A stretch of 38,676 bases of DNA. Source: CAG-791 sp045117315 (GTDB lineage: Bacteria; Bacillota; Clostridia; Lachnospirales; Lachnospiraceae). Below, one piece after another: positions 15,042-22,621 of the stretch. Each line of letters begins with the position of its first letter. Within the stretch, counting starts at the first letter, position 1. The stretch covers positions 1 through 38,676 of the forward strand of contig JBGUNJ010000133.1 of the NCBI GenBank assembly GCA_045117315.1, given 5' to 3'. Below the pieces are notes generated by a model. The model ran no database searches, was not told the DNA's origin, and was given only the letters and a program-made list of their open reading frames with translations. The translations under genes were made by a program, and so were the position numbers.

Positions 15042-15800
15042 ATGAATGACAGGGAAGTGGCAAAAGAGCAGGAGTTTATGAAAACTCTGCAGGAAACCTT
15101 GAAACAGGCGCGCAGGAACGGGGGCGTCATCAGGCGCAGTGAAATTTCGGAGAGATTCGGACCGCTCGAACTGGAACAGGCGCAGCTGGATCAGGTTGAA
15201 GCCTATCTGAAGGCGCATAAGATCACTGTCGGCAGCGACAGTGCGGATATCGAGGAGCTTCCGGAAGAGGAGAGGGATTTTCTGCAGTCCTATAAAGAAA
15301 TGCTGGAAGGGATTCCTGTACTTCCGGAGTCTGTATTGGATGCCGTGAAGATTTCAGCGATGGCGGGCGAAGCCTCCGCCCAGAGAGAACTCACAGAACA
15401 GATGCTGGGAAAAGTCGTGGAGATCGCCAGGCTGTATACCGGGCAGGGAGTGAGTGTCGAGGACCTGATCGGGGCCGGAAACGAAACTCTTGTGACAGGT
15501 GTGACACTCCTGGGTCATCTGGAGGGTCCTCAGGAGGTGGAGGGCGAACTGGGCAGACGCGTTATGGACAGCATGGAGGATCTGATTTCCGCCATGCTGG
15601 ATGAGAAAGCCTTTGACCGGGAACTGGAGGACGAGGTCAACCTGGTCGCGGACAAGGCGAAAGAGCTTGCTCAGATTCTGGGAAGAAAAGTGACAGCCGA
15701 AGAACTTGCCCGGGAAGGGGAAGTGACCCTGGAGCAGATCAACAATGCGGTCAGGATGACAGGCGGGAAAATTGAGGATCTGGAACAGGCCGGGCAGTGA
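15042..15800 (+). CDS. Sigma-70-like protein lacking region 4
   Basis: The protein has 252 residues. Residues about 114-165 (QRELTEQMLGKVVEIARLY, then TGQGVSVEDLIGAGNETLV) parallel sigma-70 region 2.1-2.2, which reads LRLVVSIAKRY.GRG..FLDLIQEGN in housekeeping sigmas. Residues about 196-243 (LGRKVTAEELAREGEVTLEQI) resemble sigma region 3. The aromatic residues of the -10-melting region 2.3-2.4 are not evident, and no region 4 helix-turn-helix follows. The acidic, degenerate composition argues against a working sigma factor. It might bind core RNA polymerase as a competitor or anti-sigma-like factor, or be a relic. It lies between the rhomboid-like gene and recA. The ribosome site is modest (GAGGAATG). 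Confidence 0.6.
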   Translation: MNDREVAKEQEFMKTLQETLKQARRNGGVIRRSEISERFGPLELEQAQLDQVEAYLKAHKITVGSDSADIEELPEEERDFLQSYKEMLEGIPVLPESVLDAVKISAMAGEASAQRELTEQMLGKVVEIARLYTGQGVSVEDLIGAGNETLVTGVTLLGHLEGPQEVEGELGRRVMDSMEDLISAMLDEKAFDRELEDEVNLVADKAKELAQILGRKVTAEELAREGEVTLEQINNAVRMTGGKIEDLEQAGQ

Positions 15801-15825
15801 TCTGGAGGTACTGCACGCACCCCGG

Positions 15826-15911
15826 AGAGAAAATTGCTTTGATCGAAGTGTTATAGAGAAAATTGGTTTTTATCGAAGTGCTGCAGAGGAAGCTGCTTTG
15901 ATCAAAGCTCC
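15826..15911. repeat. 29-30-bp degenerate tandem repeat, three units
   Basis: Units start at 15826, 15855 and 15885 and share AGAGAAAATTG(C/G)TTT, then ATCGAAGTG. The rest of the gap up to the recA promoter (15912-16134) contains AT-rich imperfect repeats and no gene. Confidence 0.65.
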
Positions 15912-16134
15912 ATTGACCGCGTCCGGCGGTGAGGTTATACTGGAAACAGTTTTAAAGGCAAATCATCATCGCGAAGAACGAAGAGGAAATACTCCCCGGG
16001 AAGCCGACCTGTCCTGCCGCTGTGTGAAAAGCAGGATGGATCCGGCCGGGTGAGATTTCCTTATTTTTATGAAAATAATTATTATGGGAATAATTTTATG
16101 AAAAAATATCATCCTTTAATTTGTAAAAAATATC

Positions 16135-16183
16135 TTGCGGATGGCGGCGGAGAATGATATACTGACTTACGAACAGACGTTCA
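16135..16183 (+). promoter_or_regulatory. recA promoter with LexA (SOS) box
   Basis: TTGCGG (16135-16140), 17 bp, TATACT (16158-16163). CGAACAGACGTTCA (16170-16183) fits the Firmicute LexA operator GAAC-N4-GTTC and covers the expected transcription start, so LexA binding should block initiation. Further half-site-like GTTC sequences follow at about 16194-16215. Confidence 0.8.
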
Positions 16184-16266
16184 TGGAAACGAATGTTCCC
16201 GAAACGGACGTTCTGTTCCCGCTGATTCGCGGGCAAAGCGCTTCGACATGGAGGTAAAAAGTAAAG

Positions 16267-17325
16267 ATGGCTATTGCGAAAGATGACAGACAGAAGGCGC
16301 TGGATGCAGCGCTCTCACAGATAGAGAAACAGTTCGGCAAGGGCGCGGTTATGAAGCTGGGAGATCCCGCAGCCCAGATGAATGTGGAGACCATTCCCAC
16401 GGGTTCCCTGAGCCTGGATATTGCCCTCGGACTGGGCGGTATCCCCCGCGGCAGGATCATAGAAATTTACGGACCGGAATCTTCCGGTAAGACCACGGTT
16501 ACCCTGCATATGATTGCCGAGGTTCAGAGACGGGGAGGCATTGCAGGTTTTATTGACGCTGAGCACGCCCTGGATCCTGTTTACGCGAAGAATATCGGCG
16601 TGGATATTGATAATCTCTATATCTCGCAGCCGGACAGCGGCGAACAGGCCCTGGAGATCACTGAGACTATGGTGCGCTCCGGCGCTATCGACATTGTTGT
16701 CGTGGACTCTGTCGCTGCTCTTGTGCCCAAGGCGGAGATCGACGGTGACATGGGCGACTCTCATGTAGGTCTTCATGCCCGTCTGATGTCACAGGCGCTG
16801 CGCAAGCTCACGGCGGTGATCAGCAAATCCAACTGTTCCGTCGTATTTATCAACCAGCTGCGTGAGAAGGTGGGCATTATGTTCGGTAATCCGGAGGTGA
16901 CGACCGGCGGACGCGCGCTCAAGTTCTACTCCTCCGTCAGAATGGATGTGAGAAGAATCGAGACTCTGAAGCAGGCGGGAGAGATAATCGGAAACCGCAC
17001 CAGGGTCAAGATCGTGAAGAACAAGATCGCGCCCCCCTTCAAAGAGGCGGAGTTCGATATTATGTTCGGCAAGGGTATTTCCTATGTCGGCGATGTGCTG
17101 GATCTGGCGGCGGCCTGCAATATCGTCAACAAGAGCGGTGCCTGGTATAACTATGAAGGCAGCCGCGTGGGGCAGGGACGGGAGAACTCCAAGCAGTTTC
17201 TGCTGGACCACCCGGAGCTTCTCGCCGAGATCGACCGCAAGGTTCGGGAACACTATAACCTGGACCCCGACGGTGCAAAGATTCCGGCTCCGGCAGCGGA
17301 AGACAGCGCTGAGGAGAAGGAATGA
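16267..17325 (+). CDS. recA: Recombinase RecA
   Basis: The protein has 352 residues, the normal length. RecA forms ATP-dependent filaments on single-stranded DNA, catalyses strand exchange and triggers LexA self-cleavage. Walker A GPESSGKTT is at residues 69-77. Walker B appears as IVVVDSVAALVP, and the DNA-binding L1/L2 region includes INQLREKVGIMFGNPE. The C-terminus ends in the usual acidic tail (EDSAEEKE). GGAGG lies before the ATG. The gene is under a LexA box and is followed 49 bp downstream by recX, a conserved pair in Gram-positive bacteria. Confidence 0.99.
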   Translation: MAIAKDDRQKALDAALSQIEKQFGKGAVMKLGDPAAQMNVETIPTGSLSLDIALGLGGIPRGRIIEIYGPESSGKTTVTLHMIAEVQRRGGIAGFIDAEHALDPVYAKNIGVDIDNLYISQPDSGEQALEITETMVRSGAIDIVVVDSVAALVPKAEIDGDMGDSHVGLHARLMSQALRKLTAVISKSNCSVVFINQLREKVGIMFGNPEVTTGGRALKFYSSVRMDVRRIETLKQAGEIIGNRTRVKIVKNKIAPPFKEAEFDIMFGKGISYVGDVLDLAAACNIVNKSGAWYNYEGSRVGQGRENSKQFLLDHPELLAEIDRKVREHYNLDPDGAKIPAPAAEDSAEEKE

Positions 17326-17374
17326 CAAAGGCCCGAGGCGGAAACATCCGCCCGGCCAGGGCAGGAGACGGTAA

Positions 17375-18067
17375 TTGAACAGAATTCTTTCAATTGAACA
17401 ATTGGACAAATACGGCAGAGTGATTGCTGAGGCACCTGGCTGCACAGAGGACGGCGGGGGCTGCAGGCAGTCAGGCCCACGCAGCAGATCCTTGCGTATG
17501 AGGATTACACCCGCTGAGGGCGAGCCGTTTACGATCTCCGGAAGAATGGTCTGTCATTTCGGCCTGGAACAGGGCGGTGAGCTTACCGATGAAGTTCATG
17601 AGGAGATTTTCCGGACTCTCCGGTCCTCATGCATACAGCGGTGCGGCATGCTCCTGGGAAAGAGAGATTATACTCAGAGCCGTCTGCGCACAAAGCTGCA
17701 GGAAGCCGGATACCCGTCTTCCATTATCGGAGAGTGTATTGAAAAGCTTAAGGAGGCGCATTATCTGGATGACCGGCGTTATGCGCAGAGCTATATTCGC
17801 AGCCACCTGAGGGACCGCAGCCGCCTGCGCATCTTCCATGACCTGAAAGAGCGCGGCCTTCCCGGGGAACTGATCGAAGAAGCTTTTGCGGCTGCCGCTG
17901 AGGAACTGGATCCGGAGGATGCCCAGTTAGACCAGATCCGCCGCTTTCTCCATAAGAGAAGGTATGATCCGGAGACGGCAGATTATGCATTGAGACAGAA
18001 GATCATGATGTCTCTGCACAGGAAGGGCTTCGAAACGGAGCTGATCCGGCGCGCCATGGACGAATGA
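17375..18067 (+). CDS. recX: Regulatory protein RecX
   Basis: The protein has 230 residues and starts at TTG, with AGGAG 7 nt upstream. RecX binds the RecA filament groove and limits its activity. The three-helix RecX modules are visible from about residue 90: KRDYTQSRLRTKLQEAGYP, then AHYLDDRRYAQSYIRSHL, RIFHDLKERGLP, and a final module with RRFLHKRRYD and HRKGFETELIRRAMDE. The first roughly 85 residues form the less conserved N-terminal extension found in many Firmicute RecX proteins. It is transcribed with recA and ends at the terminator 18097-18136. Confidence 0.93.
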   Translation: MNRILSIEQLDKYGRVIAEAPGCTEDGGGCRQSGPRSRSLRMRITPAEGEPFTISGRMVCHFGLEQGGELTDEVHEEIFRTLRSSCIQRCGMLLGKRDYTQSRLRTKLQEAGYPSSIIGECIEKLKEAHYLDDRRYAQSYIRSHLRDRSRLRIFHDLKERGLPGELIEEAFAAAAEELDPEDAQLDQIRRFLHKRRYDPETADYALRQKIMMSLHRKGFETELIRRAMDE

Positions 18068-18096
18068 TCTTGAATAAAGATTTGTGCTGACTACAG

Positions 18097-18136
18097 GCCG
18101 GTTTGTTTTCTTTCGCAAAAACAAACCGGCTCTTTT
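18097..18136 (+). terminator. Terminator of recA-recX
   Basis: A 13-bp perfect stem, GCCGGTTTGTTTT (18097-18109) with 18118-18130, is followed by TCTTTT. Confidence 0.9.
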
Positions 18137-18140
18137 ACTT

Positions 18141-18230
18141 TATCGCAGGGCTGCCGTAAGGTATTTTCGCCTGACGGCGAACGGCAGCCCGCGGGAGAGC
18201 AGAGGGCGGCATGGCCGCCCCTGCTCTATC
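18141..18230 (+). repeat. Palindromic element, family A, copy 2
   Basis: It starts TATCGCAGGGC in the T-rich tail of the recX terminator. Perfect arms GGGCTGCCGT (18148-18157)/ACGGCAGCCC (18181-18190) enclose TTCGCC/GGCGAA (18166-18181). The 3' module is AGAGGGCGGC-AT-GGCCGCCCCT. Confidence 0.8.
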
Positions 18231-18369
18231 ACGGCCCTTGCAATGTGTTTTCCGCCTTGCGGCGGGCACGGGCTGGTCGGGGGTAGAGGGCGGCATGGCC
18301 GCCTCTACCCTGCTCGATCGCGGCCCTTGCAATGTGTTTTCCGCCTTGCGGCGGACACGGACAGGCCGG
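18229..18369 (+). repeat. Palindromic element, family B, one full and one partial copy in tandem
   Basis: A full copy (about 18229-18315) is followed by a second 5' half (about 18316-18369). Both contain ACGGCCCTTGCAATGTG or GCGGCCCTTGCAATGTG and TTCCGCCTTGCGGCGG. With the A copy just before, three elements are stacked behind one terminator. From 18370 to 18486 nothing further is recognised. Confidence 0.75.
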
Positions 18370-18486
18370 AAACTGACGGCCTCAGGGCTTCGGAATCCCG
18401 CTGCTCTGCTGACAGGATCCCTATAAAGAATTAACAAAATGTAACAAAATATTGCCTGTGCTCACTGTTGCGTTCTGAACTAATCC

Positions 18487-18521
18487 TTGACATTGACACA
18501 CAATAAGATTAAACTTTAAAT
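18487..18521 (+). promoter_or_regulatory. Promoter region for rny
   Basis: Two overlapping TTGACA hexamers (18487-18492 and 18493-18498) each have a weaker -10 at 17 bp: TAAACT (18510-18515) and TTAAAT (18516-18521). Either or both may be used. AAGGAGG precedes the rny ATG. Confidence 0.5.
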
Positions 18522-18632
18522 GTTGTGAGTATGTTTTTCAGGATTTACGGACTCTGCTGTTGTCTGGGAAGCGGGGTGTACATCCTGAATGATGTGTACA
18601 TACAGATTAATTGAATAAGGAGGTGCTCCTGT

Positions 18633-20186
18633 ATGCCGATAGCAGGGATCATTATTGCTGTGATTCTTACTTTGGCTGCAGCAGTTCCCGTCACCTGGTA
18701 CATCACTTCCGATTACCACAGGAAGCAGGATGAGATCAAGGTAGACAGCGCAAATGCAAAGGCAAGGTCAATCATTGACGAAGCCCTTCGCGAAGCCGAA
18801 TCTAAAAAGCGTGAAGCTATGCTGGAGATCCGGGAAGAGACATTCAAATCCAAGAATGAACTCGAAAAGGAAATCCAGAACAGGCGCAATGAAGTTCAGA
18901 AAAATGAGCGGAGAATTCAGCAGAAGGAAGAGCAGATTGACAACAAGGTTGAGCAGCTCGAGCGCAGGGAACAGAATTTAGCGGCTAAGGAAGAGGAACT
19001 GCAGAAGATTCAGAAAGAAGTTTCTCAGCTTAATGAGCAGCGCGTACAGGAACTAGAGCGAATTTCAGGCCTTACCTCCGAACAGGCAAAAGAACACCTT
19101 TTAAAAATTGTTGAAGATGAAGTGAAACTGGATTCCGCCAGGATGATCAAGGAGATCGAAGCGGAAGCCAAGGAAGAAGCAGATAAGAAGGCGAAGGAGT
19201 ATGTGGTCAATGCCATTCAGCGCTGTGCGGCAGATCACTGTTCCGAGGCCACGATTTCTGTTGTACAGCTGCCCGGAGATGAAATGAAGGGCAGGATCAT
19301 CGGTCGTGAAGGACGCAATATCCGTACTCTTGAAACGATGACGGGCGTCGATCTGATCATTGATGATACACCGGAGGCGGTTGTTATTTCTGCCTTCGAT
19401 CCGATCCGGCGGGAAGTCGCGCGTGTGGCTCTTGAAAAACTGATCGTCGACGGCAGGATCCATCCTGCCAGAATTGAAGAGATGGTCACAAAGTCACAGC
19501 GTGAAGTGGAAGCCAGAATCAAAGAGGAGGGTGAGGCTGCCACACTCGAAGTCGGAGTTCATGGTATTCATCCGGAACTTGTGCGTCTGCTGGGTAAGAT
19601 GCGTTTCCGCACCAGCTATGGTCAGAATGCTCTGAAGCATTCTATCGAAGTCGCACAGCTGTCCGGACTTCTTGCAAGTGAGCTTGGACTGGATGTCCGT
19701 CTTGCCAAACGTGCGGGACTGCTCCATGATATCGGAAAAGCTGTGGACCACGAGATGGAAGGATCTCATGTACAGCTTGGTGCCGAGCTCTGCAGAAAAT
19801 ACAAGGAATCACAGACAGTCATCAATTCCGTGGAAGCGCACCACGGTGATGTCGAGGCAACGAGTCTGATCGCCTGTATCGTACAGGCAGCAGATACGAT
19901 CTCCGCTGCGCGTCCCGGCGCCAGAAGAGAGACACTCGAAGCTTATACGACAAGACTGAAACAATTAGAGGAAATCACCAACAGTTTTAAAGGGGTTAGT
20001 AATTCTTATGCCATTCAGGCAGGCAGAGAAGTTCGCGTAATGGTAGTTCCTGAGCAGATCAGTGATGCTGATATGGTACTTCTGGCAAGAGAGATTTCCA
20101 AGAGGATTGAAGCTGATATGGAATATCCCGGCCAGATAAAGGTTAATTTGATCCGTGAGTCCAGAGTTACGGATTATGCTAAGTGA
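18633..20186 (+). CDS. rny: Ribonuclease Y
   Basis: The protein has 517 residues, typical for the family. RNase Y is the membrane-anchored endoribonuclease that initiates mRNA decay in many Firmicutes. A single N-terminal membrane segment (about residues 4-22) is followed by a long charged coiled coil (about 28-190). A KH RNA-binding domain comes next, with GRIIGREGRNIRTLE around residue 218. The HD domain carries the catalytic metal ligands in LLHDIGKAVDHE (about residue 365). It follows recX, as in many Clostridia, but with its own promoter and a stack of palindromic repeats between. Terminator at 20303-20340. Confidence 0.97.
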   Translation: MPIAGIIIAVILTLAAAVPVTWYITSDYHRKQDEIKVDSANAKARSIIDEALREAESKKREAMLEIREETFKSKNELEKEIQNRRNEVQKNERRIQQKEEQIDNKVEQLERREQNLAAKEEELQKIQKEVSQLNEQRVQELERISGLTSEQAKEHLLKIVEDEVKLDSARMIKEIEAEAKEEADKKAKEYVVNAIQRCAADHCSEATISVVQLPGDEMKGRIIGREGRNIRTLETMTGVDLIIDDTPEAVVISAFDPIRREVARVALEKLIVDGRIHPARIEEMVTKSQREVEARIKEEGEAATLEVGVHGIHPELVRLLGKMRFRTSYGQNALKHSIEVAQLSGLLASELGLDVRLAKRAGLLHDIGKAVDHEMEGSHVQLGAELCRKYKESQTVINSVEAHHGDVEATSLIACIVQAADTISAARPGARRETLEAYTTRLKQLEEITNSFKGVSNSYAIQAGREVRVMVVPEQISDADMVLLAREISKRIEADMEYPGQIKVNLIRESRVTDYAK

Positions 20187-20302
20187 TTGATATTGGATAA
20201 TTTCAGATGGCCGGACAGGATTTTGACGGCTATGCGATTGACATAATCTATATGCCGCTTTCATTCAGATGCGGCTGTGATTACACTATGTTGACCACAG
20301 AT

Positions 20303-20340
20303 ACTGCGGTTTCCCCGGGGAAACCGCAGTTTTTTCTTTT
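20303..20340 (+). terminator. Terminator of rny
   Basis: A nearly perfect palindrome, ACTGCGGTTTCCCC and its complement (20303-20330), is followed by TTTTTTCTTTT. It lies about 115 nt past the stop codon; the interval has no gene. Confidence 0.9.
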
Positions 20341-20452
20341 TATGACACGGCCTGTGAAATGTATTGTCCGCCTTGCGGCGGATACGGGCCGGCCGGTGGC
20401 AGAGGGCGCATATGAACTGCACAGCAGTTCATATTGCCGCAGCTACTCTGTT
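20341..20452 (+). repeat. Palindromic element, family B, copy with alternative 3' module
   Basis: It starts TATGACACGGCC straight after the T run of the rny terminator. The usual B hairpins follow. The 3' module is then a different hairpin, GCATATGAACTGC paired with GCAGTTCATATTGC (about 20408-20439). The same module sits in the family A copy at 36021. Confidence 0.75.
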
Positions 20453-20543
20453 TATCGCAGGGCTGCCGTATGGGATCCTCTCGCCTGACGGCGAACGGCA
20501 GCCCGCGGGAGGGCAGAGGGCGGCGCGGCCTCTTCTGTCCTGT
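20453..20543 (+). repeat. Palindromic element, family A, copy 3
   Basis: It directly follows the B copy, beginning TATCGCAGGGCTGCCGTA, with arms to ACGGCAGCCC (about 20495-20504) and an AGAGGGCGGCGCGGCCTCT 3' module. Confidence 0.75.
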
Positions 20544-20631
20544 CATGAGCCGGACGGAGGCGGAGAAAAGCAGAGATGCCTGGGTCATATTAAGTATTCT
20601 ATTGAAAATTCCATTAGGATTTATTATTTTT

Positions 20632-20662
20632 TTGTGCAATTCTCCCATAAATAGGTTATAAT
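20632..20662 (+). promoter_or_regulatory. Promoter for glgA
   Basis: TTGTGC (20632-20637) and a perfect TATAAT (20657-20662) with a long 19-bp spacer. AT-rich DNA lies upstream. The leader is about 95 nt and ends with AGGGGG before the ATG. Confidence 0.5.
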
Positions 20663-20762
20663 GAATTGAATCGTTGTTAACTTTATGTGACAGAGCAGGC
20701 GGCAAACTGCAGTCTGTTGTTGGAATAGCGAAATATTATCACAGTATCAGGGGGTTACAAAT

Positions 20763-22211
20763 ATGAAGAAGATACTTTTTGTGGCATCTGAAGGCGTTCC
20801 CTTTATCAAAACAGGCGGTCTTGCGGACGTTGTCGGTTCGCTTCCCAAGGAACTGGACAAAGAATATTATGATGTGAGAGTCATCATGCCCAAGTATTCC
20901 TGCATGAAGCAGGAGATGAAGGATAAGATGGAGTATGTCACTCACTTCTATATGGATTTCCATTGGAAGAGCGAGTATGTCGGCGTTCTCCAGGCTGAAG
21001 TGGAAGGAATCAAGTTCTACTTTATTGACAACGAAGGTTTCTTCACCAGTGATAAGCCTTATACAGATGATCCCCTGTTTGAGATCACACGTTTCGCGTT
21101 TTTCTCAAAAGCGGTTCTGTCTGCCCTTCCTGCGATTGATTTCAGACCTGACCTCATCCACTGCCATGACTGGCAGACCGGTCTGGTTCCCGTCTATCTC
21201 AAGGAGAGATTTGCCGGCAGTGAGTTCTTCCAGGGTATCAAGTCTGTCATGACGATCCACAACCTGAAGTTCCAGGGTAAGTGGAATGTCCGCGATGTCG
21301 AGGACGTCACAGGTCTGTCGGGCTACTATTTCACACCTGACAAGCTGGAAGCATACAAAGATGCCAACCTGCTCAAAGGCGGTATCGTTTATGCCGACGC
21401 CATTACGACGGTTTCCCCGACATATGCCGAGGAAATCAAGACACAGTTCTATGGTGAGGGTCTCGATGGTCTTCTCAATGCCAGAAGCCATGACCTGCGC
21501 GGTATCATCAACGGTATCGACTATACGGATTTCTCCCCGGATAATGACAAGAAGATCCCTCAGCCTTACACCGTTGAGAACTTCCGCAAGATGAAGGTCA
21601 AAAACAAACTGGCTCTGCAGAAAGAGCTTGGCCTGAAGGTAGATGAGAAGTGCTTCATGATCGGTATTGTTTCCAGACTGACTGACCAGAAGGGCTTTGA
21701 CCTGATTGCTTATGTCCTCGAGGAGATTCTTTCCCTCGACGCAATTCAGATGGTCGTTCTGGGAACCGGCGAAGAGCGCTACGAGAATATGTTCCGTTAC
21801 TTCGACTGGAAGTACAATGACAAGATTTCCGCGAATATCTACTATTCGGATGAGCTGTCCCACAAGATTTACGCTTCTTCCGATGCCTTCCTGATGCCTT
21901 CCCTGTTTGAGCCCTGCGGACTTTCCCAGCTCATGTCCCTGCGGTACGGCACACTTCCTATTGTCCGTGAGACAGGCGGCCTGAAGGATACGGTCGAGCC
22001 TTACAATGAGTACGAGGGCACAGGCACCGGATTTACATTCGCCAACTACAATGCCCACGAGATGATGCATTCGATCCGCTATGCGGAGCAGGTCTATTAT
22101 GACAAGCGCCTCGAGTGGAACAAGATGGTAGAGCGCGCCATGAATGCTGACTTCTCCTGGAAACAGTCCGCTGCCAAGTATCAGGAGATGTATGACTGGC
22201 TGATCGGCTGA
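20763..22211 (+). CDS. glgA: Glycogen synthase (ADP-glucose type, GT5)
   Basis: The protein has 482 residues, normal for bacterial GlgA. It extends alpha-1,4-glucan chains using ADP-glucose. The substrate-binding KTGGLADVVGSLPKEL motif is at residues 16-31. The N-terminal Rossmann domain contains DLIHCHDWQTGLVP and the C-terminal domain has GIVSRLTDQKGFDL. The acceptor/nucleotide site near the end reads PSLFEPCGLSQL. The enzyme is cytoplasmic. No other glycogen gene is adjacent, so here it is a single-gene unit with its own promoter and terminator. Confidence 0.97.
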   Translation: MKKILFVASEGVPFIKTGGLADVVGSLPKELDKEYYDVRVIMPKYSCMKQEMKDKMEYVTHFYMDFHWKSEYVGVLQAEVEGIKFYFIDNEGFFTSDKPYTDDPLFEITRFAFFSKAVLSALPAIDFRPDLIHCHDWQTGLVPVYLKERFAGSEFFQGIKSVMTIHNLKFQGKWNVRDVEDVTGLSGYYFTPDKLEAYKDANLLKGGIVYADAITTVSPTYAEEIKTQFYGEGLDGLLNARSHDLRGIINGIDYTDFSPDNDKKIPQPYTVENFRKMKVKNKLALQKELGLKVDEKCFMIGIVSRLTDQKGFDLIAYVLEEILSLDAIQMVVLGTGEERYENMFRYFDWKYNDKISANIYYSDELSHKIYASSDAFLMPSLFEPCGLSQLMSLRYGTLPIVRETGGLKDTVEPYNEYEGTGTGFTFANYNAHEMMHSIRYAEQVYYDKRLEWNKMVERAMNADFSWKQSAAKYQEMYDWLIG

Positions 22212-22404
22212 TTGTCCGGGCGCACGGGCTTATGACCGCGGTCCTGCTCTGATTTCGTTTCAGCGATTGTCCGGAAATCATTTTCCTCATTGCGCATGCC
22301 TGTGACTTCATGCTTTGCATGAATGCATGTCTTGCGGGACAGGGATCTGGTTTCGGGGGATAATCTGGACGGCCTCGTGCAGGCAGCAACTGAATTAAAA
22401 AACG

Positions 22405-22431
22405 GCGGGGCAGAAATGCCCCGCTTTTTTT
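22405..22431 (+). terminator. Terminator of glgA
   Basis: Stem GCGGGGCA (22405-22412)/TGCCCCGC (22417-22424) with a GAAA tetraloop and seven T's. It lies about 190 nt past the stop; the interval 22212-22400 shows no gene. Confidence 0.92.
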
Positions 22432-22472
22432 ATCGCAGTGCTGCCGTAAGGTATCTTTCGCCTGACGGAGGA
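22432..22472 (+). repeat. Partial family A element
   Basis: ATCGCAGTGCTGCCGTAAGG and TCTTTCGCCTGACGG match the 5' half of family A and begin at the end of the glgA terminator T run. The second arm and the 3' module are missing. Confidence 0.7.
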
Positions 22473-22490
22473 CATGGATGATTTTTCCTA

Positions 22491-22519
22491 TTGGATTTTT
22501 TTCAGGTAATTGTTATAGT
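22491..22519 (+). promoter_or_regulatory. Promoter for the flippase gene
   Basis: TTGGAT (22491-22496), 17 bp, TATAGT (22514-22519). Confidence 0.5.
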
Positions 22520-22621
22520 TGTATTTATTCTTCATCGTGCAATACCCGTGACTTCAGTGAAAGAGAAAATGCAGCAGATTCAGCTGTGTGAGCTGTTCTG
22601 AAAATGACAGAAAAGGAAAAC

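Noticed and set aside
15772..16053. 93-codon plus-strand frame after the sigma-like gene
   Set aside because: It overlaps the end of the sigma-like gene, lacks a ribosome site and translates the roughly 29-bp repeat.
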